A stretch of 64,000 nt of DNA, taken from assembly GCF_030758935.1 (NCBI RefSeq), contig NZ_CP132333.1:1054992-1118991 (forward strand). The letters are read 5' to 3'. The notes under the pieces were generated by a model. It was not told the DNA's origin. It saw only the letters and a program-made list of their open reading frames with translations, and ran no database searches. How positions within the stretch are numbered: the stretch's first letter is position 1; the number at the start of each line of letters is the position of its first letter. Position numbers and translations under genes: made by a program. This DNA is from Geothrix sp. PMB-07. Its GTDB lineage: Bacteria > Acidobacteriota > Holophagae > Holophagales > Holophagaceae. Positions 53,607 to 61,112 of the stretch are shown here, one piece after another.

Positions 53607-54341
53607 CTAGCCGATCACGCCGCTGCGCGAGAGACCGGGGCGGCGGCGGCGGACCGTGCGTTTGGGTGGCGCTGGCGCGGTGGCTTCCTTCCTGGGGCGG
53701 CCGGGGCCGCGTTTGGGAAGCAGGGCCTCTTTCGGTTTGACCACCTTTTTGACCTTGCCTTTCCTGTCCTTTTTCACCCGCTCGCGTCGCACCAGGGCCG
53801 CCGCAGCCCGGCCCGTGACGACCACACGGGAACCATCCTTCAGTTTCTTTACCTTGCTGCCGGGTTTCCGGCCCCGCTTCAGGCTCATGGCCAGCGGTTC
53901 CTCGTCGAGCAGTTCCCGCTCCAGCTGGGCCTGCAATTCCATCATCTCGCCGCGATCCATTTCGTGGTCATGACCACAGAGGTGGAGGAACGCGTGGATG
54001 ACCAGTGTCTCTACCTCACGGCGGCGGCTCACACCGAATTTCTTGGCCATTTTTTCCGCAGTAGGAAGGCTGATGACGATGTCACCCAGGTGAGGGAAGG
54101 CCCCTTTTTCTGCGCTGGAGGGGAAGCTCAGAACGTCCGTTGTCATGTTTTTTCCGCGATGTTCGCGGTTGAGTTTTCTCATGCCACGATCATCGACATA
54201 GGTGAGGGAGATGCCTTGAGCATCTGGAGCGAGTCGATCTCTGAGGTCATGCAGCAGTTTGCCAATAGACTGCTCGCCCGGTCCCCGCATTTTGCTGCGA
54301 CTGGACCAATCGATTGTGAAAGGGAGACGGGGTTCAGTCAT
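53607..54341 (-). CDS. ybeY: endoribonuclease YbeY with basic AT-hook-like C-terminal tail
   Basis: A 244-residue protein. Residues 1-150 are YbeY: YVDDRGMRKLNREHRGK, TDVLSFP, LGDIVIS and the zinc site HAFLHLCGHDH (H116, H120, H126). YbeY is a single-strand endoribonuclease for 16S rRNA 3' maturation and ribosome quality control. Residues ~155-244 are an added lysine/arginine-rich tail containing KRGRKPGSK (155-163) and RGPGRPRKE (211-219), like AT-hooks. Typical YbeY proteins end near residue 155. The tail may bind nucleic acid. Confidence 0.93.
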   Translation of the reverse strand: MTEPRLPFTIDWSSRSKMRGPGEQSIGKLLHDLRDRLAPDAQGISLTYVDDRGMRKLNREHRGKNMTTDVLSFPSSAEKGAFPHLGDIVISLPTAEKMAKKFGVSRRREVETLVIHAFLHLCGHDHEMDRGEMMELQAQLERELLDEEPLAMSLKRGRKPGSKVKKLKDGSRVVVTGRAAAALVRRERVKKDRKGKVKKVVKPKEALLPKRGPGRPRKEATAPAPPKRTVRRRRPGLSRSGVIG

Positions 54342-54641
54342 GGCCGATTTCCTTTCATAAGATCAACAATAGGATGGCAAGGATGGTTCAATATTCAGTA
54401 TTTGTCAATATGATAATTCTAGAAGCGATAATTGAATCGATGTACACTTTCTGACCTAAAAAATAAATTGTGGATTGCTAGCCCACAATCAGGTCTTTAA
54501 TTATTGAATTGATGAGATAAATAATAACCTGGATCAGGAATTAGAGAGCGTGGCACAACCCGATGAGACAGCGTCACGCTCGCCAGGCTGTCGGGTTTTG
54601 TTTCGGCCTCTCAATGCTCCTTCCCCTGGCATGCTGGGAAC
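54342..54641. other. AT-rich intergenic spacer between ybeY and the rsmG-like gene
   Basis: About 300 bases, of which 54350-54540 is far more AT-rich than the rest of the window. It holds TTGTGG/CCACAA arms at 54468-54488, repeated ATTGAATxGAT words, and a TTGACA hexamer on the minus strand (54403-54408) that could be a -35 for ybeY, although no good -10 lies at the right distance. No gene was seen. Confidence 0.6.
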
Positions 54642-55238
54642 ATGGAGCCGCGCCTGCCTTCCGACATCCAACCGGCCTTGGGCCGCTACCTGGTTCTTCT
54701 GGACAAGTGGAACCGTACCCATGCCCTCACTGCCCTGCCACCTGGGATTCGGCGTGAGGAATTGCTGCAGGATGCCTCGGCGCTGCTGCCCTTTCTGGCC
54801 CCGTTGCCCGCTGGAGCGAGGGTGGTCGACTTCGGAACCGGCATGGGGTCCCCGGCGGTGGTGCTAGCCCTCGCCCGGCCCGATTTGGAGATCCTCGGCG
54901 TCGATGCTTCGAGCAAGAAAATGGCCTTTCTCCGTCAGGTGGCCATGGAACTCCCCGTTCCCAACCTCAAGGCCATTCATGGCCGCCTCGAGGACTTGGA
55001 ACCGCTCCAGGCTCATTGGGGTACCGCCAAAGCTCTGGCTCCCTTGGGTACGCTGGTGGGATGGTGGGGCAGGCACGGAGGACCCGATGCCCCGTTTTTT
55101 GCGTTGAAGGGCCCTGACTGGGCGGATGAACCCTTGCCAGGCGGGTGGTTGGCCACGCCGCATCCCTACGTTCTTCCAACCCGAGGGCACCGCGTGGTGG
55201 TGGAAGTGAGGGCCTCGCGGGCAAACCATTCGGCCTAG
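54642..55238 (+). CDS. RsmG-like 16S rRNA methyltransferase
   Basis: A 198-residue Rossmann methyltransferase: LVLLDKWNRTHALTAL matches the RsmG N-terminus, VVDFGTGMGSPAVVLALARP is the SAM-binding loop (the family usually has GSGAGFPG), and ASSKKMAFLRQVAMELP follows. RsmG makes m7G527 in 16S rRNA. The central GTGMGSP and shortened C-terminus depart from consensus, so it may be a diverged RsmG or a relative. It is divergent from ybeY and followed by a strong terminator. Confidence 0.8.
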   Translation: MEPRLPSDIQPALGRYLVLLDKWNRTHALTALPPGIRREELLQDASALLPFLAPLPAGARVVDFGTGMGSPAVVLALARPDLEILGVDASSKKMAFLRQVAMELPVPNLKAIHGRLEDLEPLQAHWGTAKALAPLGTLVGWWGRHGGPDAPFFALKGPDWADEPLPGGWLATPHPYVLPTRGHRVVVEVRASRANHSA

Positions 55239-55241
55239 AAA

Positions 55242-55270
55242 GAGGAGGCCCCCGACTTGGGGGCCTCCTC
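55242..55270. terminator. bidirectional terminator hairpin
   Basis: GAGGAGGCCCCC-GACTT-GGGGGCCTCCTC, a perfect 12-bp stem between convergent genes ending at 55238 and 55289. No T-run, but the stem is very stable. Confidence 0.75.
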
Positions 55271-55288
55271 GTGCGATGCATCGGGAGC

Positions 55289-56461
55289 TCAAGGGGTAAC
55301 GGTATCTCCGCCCAGGATTTCCTCCACGGAACGCAACACGCGGCAGGTGGATGACTGGGCATCCGCGCGGACCACGAGAACCTGCCCAAGGTAATAGGTC
55401 GTGGTTTCGGTGGGAGGATGCTTCTCCTTACCTGATCCGACAGGGTATTTGCGAGTTCGCACGGCCAGGAGCACGTCACCAACCTTGAGGCCATCGTTGG
55501 CACCCTTGTCAATGACGATCATATCGCCGCTGCCCACATGCTGCTTGGCATCCCGGGCATAAACCACCACCCCGGCATTGGCCGCGAGTTTTACTGGCTC
55601 TGTCGTGTCTGTTCGGAACTGGGCGGGAATGTTCGCAGGCTCCACGAATTTCACCAGACGATTCCCAACTTCCACGCTGTCCAACGAACGCTCGATGACG
55701 GCCACCGAGCCCTTGGATTGTGCGGTGACGATGCGAACCACTCCGATCTGCTGGATCACGTCCCCAAGTTTCTTCTTGGCGATGCTGGGGTGAACGAGGC
55801 GCTTGGAAACGGTTTTGAGAACCAAGAACCGATCTCCCACCTTCAATCCCTGATCCGCCCCGCCATTGAGGTAGACCTGCTCACCTTCGCCGAGGTACTT
55901 CCGGTCATCGCGTTTGTTGGAGGTGATGGTGAAGGCCCCCTGGTCTTTGTAATAGGCCTCCGCACCTTGGGGGGCGAGGAAGGGCAGCTGGATGAAATCC
56001 TGGAAGGAGAAGCCCAGCTCCGGGCGGCGCATCGCGCTGGGATCAGCCCGCCGGAGGTCCGGCTGAAGGTTGGCCACGGCATCTGGAACTGAACCTGCCG
56101 TGGCCACGGCCCGGGCCAGGTCGATGACCAGGGGGTCGCCGGGGTAGATCCAGTGGGGGTCCTTAATCCACTGGTTCAGTTCCCAGATCTGGGGCCAGGC
56201 ATAGGGGTTGCCCAGGTATTTCCCGGCCAGATCCCAGAGCGTGTCGCCCTTTTGGACGATGTGGGTCTTGGATCCCTCGGGGACACTCAATTCCTTGGGG
56301 TAGTCCCATTTGGAGCTGTGGGCTTCCACTTTGATCGGGCTCGCAGGATTCGTTTCCTGGGCGCAAAGGCCAGGCGCCCCAAGGGCTAACGCCAGGATGA
56401 GCCCGTGCGACGCGACACGCGAACGCATCCGGCCGGCATTCAGGCGAGTGGGCTGATGCAT
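55289..56461 (-). CDS. secreted LysM-domain protein
   Basis: A 390-residue protein with a signal peptide (about 18-34, LILALALGAPGLCAQ; an ATG at 56428 is the alternative start). LysM at about 66-114 (HIVQKGDTLWDLAGKYLGNP, NQWIKDPHWIYPGDPL) should bind peptidoglycan. The remainder (115-390) has repeated DQGLKVGDRFLVLK and NDGLKVGDVLLAVR strands, typical of FlgT-C/SH3-like barrels linked to LysM in Acidobacteriota and Deltaproteobacteria. Role in the envelope is inferred; no catalytic domain. PfkB gene lies 33 bases upstream. Confidence 0.85.
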   Translation of the reverse strand: MHQPTRLNAGRMRSRVASHGLILALALGAPGLCAQETNPASPIKVEAHSSKWDYPKELSVPEGSKTHIVQKGDTLWDLAGKYLGNPYAWPQIWELNQWIKDPHWIYPGDPLVIDLARAVATAGSVPDAVANLQPDLRRADPSAMRRPELGFSFQDFIQLPFLAPQGAEAYYKDQGAFTITSNKRDDRKYLGEGEQVYLNGGADQGLKVGDRFLVLKTVSKRLVHPSIAKKKLGDVIQQIGVVRIVTAQSKGSVAVIERSLDSVEVGNRLVKFVEPANIPAQFRTDTTEPVKLAANAGVVVYARDAKQHVGSGDMIVIDKGANDGLKVGDVLLAVRTRKYPVGSGKEKHPPTETTTYYLGQVLVVRADAQSSTCRVLRSVEEILGGDTVTP

Positions 56462-56494
56462 CGGGAACCCCCAGATAGGATGGAATAGCGGTGA

Positions 56495-57406
56495 TTATAG
56501 GTCTTCGACACGGATCATATCTGAAAATAATGCCAATCGGTTGCGGACTTCGTCCTGGCCAATCTGCTCCAGCCGTTCCGTTGAGAATTGTTCCACGGTG
56601 AAACTGGCCATGACCGAGCCCATCAGGGCCGCGTGTTTCAATGCGGTCACGTCGGTTCGTCCGATTTTCGCGAGATAGCCCAGGAACCCGCCCGCAAAGG
56701 TGTCCCCGGCCCCGGTGGGGTCAAAAACATCTTCCAGCGGATAGGCAGGTGCGGCGAAATTTCCCTCGGGCGTGAAGAGCGCCACGCCATACTCGCCCCG
56801 CTTGACCACCAGGATGCGGGGGCCCAGCTCCTGCACTTTCCGGTAGGCCTTGACGAGGCTGTGCTCCTTGGTGAGCTGGCGGACCTCGGCATCGTTCACG
56901 AGGAGGATGTCCACTTCCTTGAGAACCGCCTCGAGGGCTGGCCGGGCGCCTCCGATCCAGTAGTTCATGGTGTCCAGGGCGATCCACTTGGGGCGGTGGG
57001 CCATCTGGCGGACCACATCGAGCTGCAAGACGGGATCGATGTTGCCCAGGAACAGGAAGGGGGACTCCCGGTAATCCGGCGGGAGGTTCGGCTGGAAATC
57101 TGCGAACACATTGAGATCCGTGGCGAGGGTCTTGGCCTCGTTGAGATCGAAACCGTAGGCCCCCTTCCAGTGGAAGCTGAGGCCCTTCACCCGGGAAAGG
57201 CCGGTCAAATCGATGGGGCGGTTCTCGAAGACCCGCATCTGTTCAGGGCCGAAATCTTCACCTACCACCGCCACGATGCGGACTGGGTGGAAGCGGCTGG
57301 CGCTCAGAGAAAAATAGGTGGCGGAGCCGCCCAGGGCGTGATCCCGCTTCCCGAAGGGCGTTTCCAGATCATCAAAGGCGACACTTCCAACGACCAACAG
57401 GCTCAT
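56495..57406 (-). CDS. PfkB family carbohydrate/nucleoside kinase
   Basis: A 303-residue ribokinase-fold enzyme: SLLVVGSVAFDDLETPFG, GGSATYFSLSASRF, and the catalytic anion hole DPTGAGDTFAGGFLGYL with the Asp base near residue 237. Such enzymes phosphorylate sugars or nucleosides using ATP. LDTMNYWIGGARPAL and VNDAEVRQL are frequent in a subfamily whose substrate is not assigned. It sits between the Smr-like gene (3 bases) and the LysM gene, all on the minus strand. Confidence 0.88.
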   Translation of the reverse strand: MSLLVVGSVAFDDLETPFGKRDHALGGSATYFSLSASRFHPVRIVAVVGEDFGPEQMRVFENRPIDLTGLSRVKGLSFHWKGAYGFDLNEAKTLATDLNVFADFQPNLPPDYRESPFLFLGNIDPVLQLDVVRQMAHRPKWIALDTMNYWIGGARPALEAVLKEVDILLVNDAEVRQLTKEHSLVKAYRKVQELGPRILVVKRGEYGVALFTPEGNFAAPAYPLEDVFDPTGAGDTFAGGFLGYLAKIGRTDVTALKHAALMGSVMASFTVEQFSTERLEQIGQDEVRNRLALFSDMIRVEDL

Positions 57407-57409
57407 GGT

Positions 57410-58225
57410 TCAGGACTCCCTGCGGGGGGCGGGTTGAGTGGGTGACGACCCGAAATACAGCAGCCAGGCCTGGGTTCCTCCCATGGGAACGGGTGCCTGG
57501 GCGTAGCGCGCCACCATGGGCACTTCGCCCGAGGCCAGCAAAGCCAAGAGCCCCTCGTGCAGCGCGGGATCCGTGCCCAGATTGACCTGCAGGCTTCGCC
57601 AGCCAAGGACCGTCCCGTCGCCCAGGCGATCCTTCAGGCGGTCGAGGGCATCCACCAGAGAATGGCCCCGGAGATCGAGGGATCCATCCACCTCGATGGC
57701 CATGCCGGCAGCCAGCTGGAAACGCACAGGGGGCGTGTTGGGCGCTGGGGCGCGTTCAGCAGGTGTGATTTCCTTTGGAGAGGCCTCAGAAGCTCGGGGG
57801 GCCTCTGCAACCAATTCGCGGCTCGTATCGAGTTGGGGTGGTTCCAGCTTGGGAGCAGGAACGGTGGCCTTGGGGGCAGGTGTGTCGAAATCCATGCCCC
57901 CCTTTTGAAGGGGTTTGATCCCTTTGAGGTCTTTGAGGGCTGCCTGGAACGTTTCCGGAACGGGGGGCTCTTTGGGAGTTGCAGCCTCCGTGGCGGGCGC
58001 GCTGGGCTCGGGCAGGGTGGCACCCATATCAGCCCTCCCCGATTGACTGGCCTTTGGCGCCGAGGGTTTCAGCCCCATGGCAGAGAGGAAGACAGCATCT
58101 TCCTCTGCCAAAGGGACCGGGCCACCGGGTTTTGGCGTGGGTTTGGGCAAGGGCTTGGGGGCAGGCGCGGCCTCCTCCGGGCGGAGCTGCTGTTTCAACT
58201 TTGCCAAATCCTGCTTCCAGGCCAT
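57410..58225 (-). CDS. protein with C-terminal Smr-like domain
   Basis: A 271-residue cytosolic protein. Residues 1-170 are Pro/Ala/Lys-rich and low complexity (KPLPKPTPKPGGPVPLAEED). The C-terminal ~90 residues (VDGSLDLRGHSLVDALDRL, then YAQAPVPMGGTQAWLLYFG) follow the Smr pattern: a LDLHG-type start, a helix, and a GGTGA-like ending. The canonical HGxG loop is not conserved (NLGTDPALHEG), so nuclease activity is doubtful. It is the first gene of the Smr-like/PfkB/LysM run. Confidence 0.6.
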   Translation of the reverse strand: MAWKQDLAKLKQQLRPEEAAPAPKPLPKPTPKPGGPVPLAEEDAVFLSAMGLKPSAPKASQSGRADMGATLPEPSAPATEAATPKEPPVPETFQAALKDLKGIKPLQKGGMDFDTPAPKATVPAPKLEPPQLDTSRELVAEAPRASEASPKEITPAERAPAPNTPPVRFQLAAGMAIEVDGSLDLRGHSLVDALDRLKDRLGDGTVLGWRSLQVNLGTDPALHEGLLALLASGEVPMVARYAQAPVPMGGTQAWLLYFGSSPTQPAPRRES

Positions 58226-58431
58226 GAACCATCCTTGTGTGTCCAGAGTAGGGCATCCTGGGCTTCACCCAAAGCCTGCCGTTGCAATCCGACACCCATC
58301 CGAGGCAAAACGCCGCGGGAGAATCCCCCGTTCAACTCCGGGCTTTTTTCAAGGATCCAAGGTTTGACGGGCCTTGGCGTAACCTGGCACACCTTTCGCC
58401 CGTAGCTCACACATCCTTCCTGGAGGCCCCC

Positions 58432-59085
58432 ATGCGCCTGGCCGCATCCCTGCTTGTGCTCCCCCTGATCCTTGCTTCTGGAACCGCCCTCAAGGCCCAG
58501 AGCCCGCACATGGGCTTCAGCTTGAACCTGCTGGCCCCCACCGGGGACTTCGCCAGCAAGACCTACCCGGCCTACTACAGCAGCAAGGTTGACCGCACGA
58601 TTCCGCCCCAGAAAGAAACTTATGATGTGGGCCTCGGCGGCAGTTTCACGGTGAGTTTCCCCATGGACCGGAACCTGGCCATCCGATTGAATTTGAGCGG
58701 TTCCGCCGAGAATGGCACCAACCGCGCCCCCGGGGAGGACACCATCAACCTCCGCCACTCCCAGTTCAATGTCGGTGGTGATCTGCAGATCTTCCCCCAG
58801 GGCACGGCTTTCCGCCATCGGGGCCTCTATTTCGTGGCCGGACTTTCCGCCGATTTTGAGCAGTTTGATCGGAGCTTCGGCGATCCCCTCTACGACTATA
58901 CGGACACCACCCACAAGAGTCGCCTCGGCGCCACGGGTGGCATCGGCCACAGCTTCGGCTATGACTCGGGCATGCGCTTCACGCTGGAGGCCAGCTTCCA
59001 CAAAACCATTACCGGGAACGACACAAGTGCTGGCGATCCGCCCAGCTCTGACTATCTGAAATTCAGCTTTGGCTTTGTATTCTGA
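58432..59085 (+). CDS. predicted outer-membrane beta-barrel protein
   Basis: A 217-residue protein with a signal peptide (MRLAASLLVLPLILASGTALKA) and alternating amphipathic strands ending in Phe (FSFGFVF), the usual BamA-recognised C-terminus. Similar to small OmpW/OmpA-like barrels of 8 to 10 strands. GGAGG lies 6 bases before the ATG at 58432; the frame upstream is non-coding. It is divergent from the Smr-like gene and ends at a bidirectional terminator. No transport or binding role can be assigned. Confidence 0.72.
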   Translation: MRLAASLLVLPLILASGTALKAQSPHMGFSLNLLAPTGDFASKTYPAYYSSKVDRTIPPQKETYDVGLGGSFTVSFPMDRNLAIRLNLSGSAENGTNRAPGEDTINLRHSQFNVGGDLQIFPQGTAFRHRGLYFVAGLSADFEQFDRSFGDPLYDYTDTTHKSRLGATGGIGHSFGYDSGMRFTLEASFHKTITGNDTSAGDPPSSDYLKFSFGFVF

Positions 59086-59103
59086 TTCGCCTTCTGCCCA
59101 ATG

Positions 59104-59128
59104 AAATGGCCCCGTTCCGGGGCCATTT
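59104..59128. terminator. bidirectional terminator
   Basis: AAATGGCCCCG-TTC-CGGGGCCATTT, an 11-bp perfect stem flanked by A and T runs, between convergent genes ending at 59085 and 59135. Confidence 0.88.
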
Positions 59129-59134
59129 TCAAGC

Positions 59135-59992
59135 TCAGCCCTTTTTGGCTGGAGCCTTCTTTTTGGGTTTTGGTTTGCCCGGTTCCGCTTCTTCCTCTTT
59201 GCCGAGCAGGGCGTTCACGAGGCGGGTGACATCCTTGTTGGAGGGGTCCAGCTTCTGCAAACGGCGGGCATAAGTGAGTCGTTCCTGGCGGGGGCGGGCA
59301 TCGTCCGCCTTTACCTGCTCAAGTTTGCCGACGACGAAGGGGACCGTTCCTCCCGCCTCGGCCATCTCGGCCTTCTCGGAAGCGAGGAAGGTCTGCCAAT
59401 CGGCGGCGGTCTTCGCGGTGGTTTCCTTGGCCTGCCGAAGCCGGGCGAGAATGCCCTCAATGTCCTTCAGGGCGCGTTCGCTGTGGGCGATGGCCGCCTG
59501 CTGTTCGTCCATGAAGATCTTGAGCTGCTGACGCAGCTTGATCTGCTCCTGAGAAAGCCCGGGCGCCTCTTCCAGTTCCTTGAGGCGAGGCGTCTGCTTG
59601 GCGATGGCCTCCCGGTATTCCTTGAGCTTCACCTCATGCTCCACGCGGGTTTTGGCAAGGAAGGGCTCTGCTGTGGTGAGGTTTTCTTCTGCGGCCGATT
59701 GAGCCTTCTGCAGATGGGCGATGGCCTCCTCCCAGCTACCTTCGGCCAGGCAGGCCCTGGCCGCAAGGCCGCGGAGCGCCACCAGGGCATGCATGTCGTT
59801 GTAGTCGGAGGGATTGATGGAAAGGCCTTCCCGCCCGAGCAGGGCTTCCACGCCCTTGCGCACGGTGCTGGCCTCGCCCCGCTCCAACTGGAGCTCCCAT
59901 GGGCCGCGGACTTCTTTAAAACGGTCGGTCAAGCTCTGAGCGCCAAGGCTGGTGGCCAGGGCGCAGGCAAGCAGGAAGCCGAAGCGGGTCAT
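59135..59992 (-). CDS. secreted coiled-coil protein with Lys-rich tail
   Basis: A 285-residue protein with a signal peptide (MTRFGFLLACALATSLGAQ). Residues ~95-225 are long charged helices likely to form coiled coils (KTRVEHEVKLKEYREAIAK, AIAHSERALKDIEGILARL). It ends with a TPR-like LQKLDPSNKDVTRLVNALLG and a tail KPKPKKKAPAKKG. The next gene upstream has the same plan. No catalytic motif. Possibly periplasmic and structural; function unknown. Confidence 0.7.
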   Translation of the reverse strand: MTRFGFLLACALATSLGAQSLTDRFKEVRGPWELQLERGEASTVRKGVEALLGREGLSINPSDYNDMHALVALRGLAARACLAEGSWEEAIAHLQKAQSAAEENLTTAEPFLAKTRVEHEVKLKEYREAIAKQTPRLKELEEAPGLSQEQIKLRQQLKIFMDEQQAAIAHSERALKDIEGILARLRQAKETTAKTAADWQTFLASEKAEMAEAGGTVPFVVGKLEQVKADDARPRQERLTYARRLQKLDPSNKDVTRLVNALLGKEEEAEPGKPKPKKKAPAKKG

Positions 59993-60024
59993 GGGCGCTC
60001 CAATTGGGGTGCAGGAGGGAATGG

Positions 60025-61032
60025 CTACTTCTTCTTGGTGCCGACTTTTTTGGAACCCTTGGGCTCCTTTGCAAAAGCATCCTTGCCGGCGATCAAGTTG
60101 TCGAGGGCCTTCTGTGCGCCGACATTGCCGGGATCAAGCACCAGGAGCCGGTTCAGGAAGGCAGCCTGAGCCTGGGGCGTGCCCAGTTTGGTGACGTTCT
60201 CGGGGGCCCGAAGCACTGCATCCACCCAGCTCTTCTTGCCGACGACCTTCACCTTCTTAATCGTCTGCTGGGTGTTGAACTGCGTGATCTCATCGTTCTG
60301 ATCCGCCACCGCTTTCTTGGCCTTGGCGATGGCCTCGTCCGCGGACTTGATCATGCCATCGACTTCCTTCCGGTTGTCGGCGAGGAGCTTGGCCACCTTG
60401 GGAGCGTTGGCCAGGTTCTGTTTGTGCACGGGAAGGGCATTGGCGATCTGCTGAAGTTCCGCTTCGTCCTGCTGGACTTGGGCGCCCCTGGCGTTGAAAT
60501 CTTCGACTTCCTTCTTGGTGAGCTTCTTCTTGCTGGCCTTGATTTCGTCGTATTCGGTCTTGAAGGCGGCCACCTTCGCTTCCAATTCCTTCTGCCGGGG
60601 CTCGTTCTTGGCCACGAATTCGCCCGATGCCTTGGCCACGTCGTTCCACTGAGTGGCAATGGGGGCCTGTGCTTTCTCGAGGTCGGCCAAAGTGGCCCGG
60701 GCGGCCTGGGCACGCTTCTCCTGGATTTCCAGAGCCTTTTCCCACTGGCCCGATTCGGACATCACATTGGCGTAGAGGCGGTACAGGGACATCAGGCCCT
60801 GGGCATTGTCCAGGCTCTCCCCAATATCCTTCGGAGAGGCGGCTTTGAAGACGGGGCGCTGGGCCGGGATCAGGGCCGAGACCTTGGCCAGGGCTTCCTG
60901 GGGCTTCAGTTCTTTCAGCAGCTGGTTGATGCCGGGCAGTTCGGTGTTGAACCGCTGGGCGAGGTTCTGGTCCGCAGGGGCCTGGGCGACCAGGGTGACG
61001 GCTGGGACGAGCAGGAAGGTCAGTGGGCGCAT
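60025..61032 (-). CDS. secreted coiled-coil protein with Lys-rich tail (paralogue-like)
   Basis: A 335-residue protein with a signal peptide (MRPLTFLLVPAVTLVAQ) from the ATG at 61032 (CGGAG 5 bases upstream). Long charged helices at about 85-270 (AKVAAFKTEYDEIKASKKKL), then LLVLDPGNVGAQKALDNLI and a tail KGSKKVGTKKK. It shares order of parts, and similar wording at the closing TPR-like motif, with the gene 32 bases downstream, so the pair probably arose by duplication and is co-transcribed. Confidence 0.7.
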   Translation of the reverse strand: MRPLTFLLVPAVTLVAQAPADQNLAQRFNTELPGINQLLKELKPQEALAKVSALIPAQRPVFKAASPKDIGESLDNAQGLMSLYRLYANVMSESGQWEKALEIQEKRAQAARATLADLEKAQAPIATQWNDVAKASGEFVAKNEPRQKELEAKVAAFKTEYDEIKASKKKLTKKEVEDFNARGAQVQQDEAELQQIANALPVHKQNLANAPKVAKLLADNRKEVDGMIKSADEAIAKAKKAVADQNDEITQFNTQQTIKKVKVVGKKSWVDAVLRAPENVTKLGTPQAQAAFLNRLLVLDPGNVGAQKALDNLIAGKDAFAKEPKGSKKVGTKKK

Positions 61033-61112
61033 GGGCACTCCGGAAAGGTTCAGCCTCCAGGGTAGCGAAAAGCCCCGGGCCGGGTGTTTTTCCCCGCCAG
61101 ATTGTGACGGGA

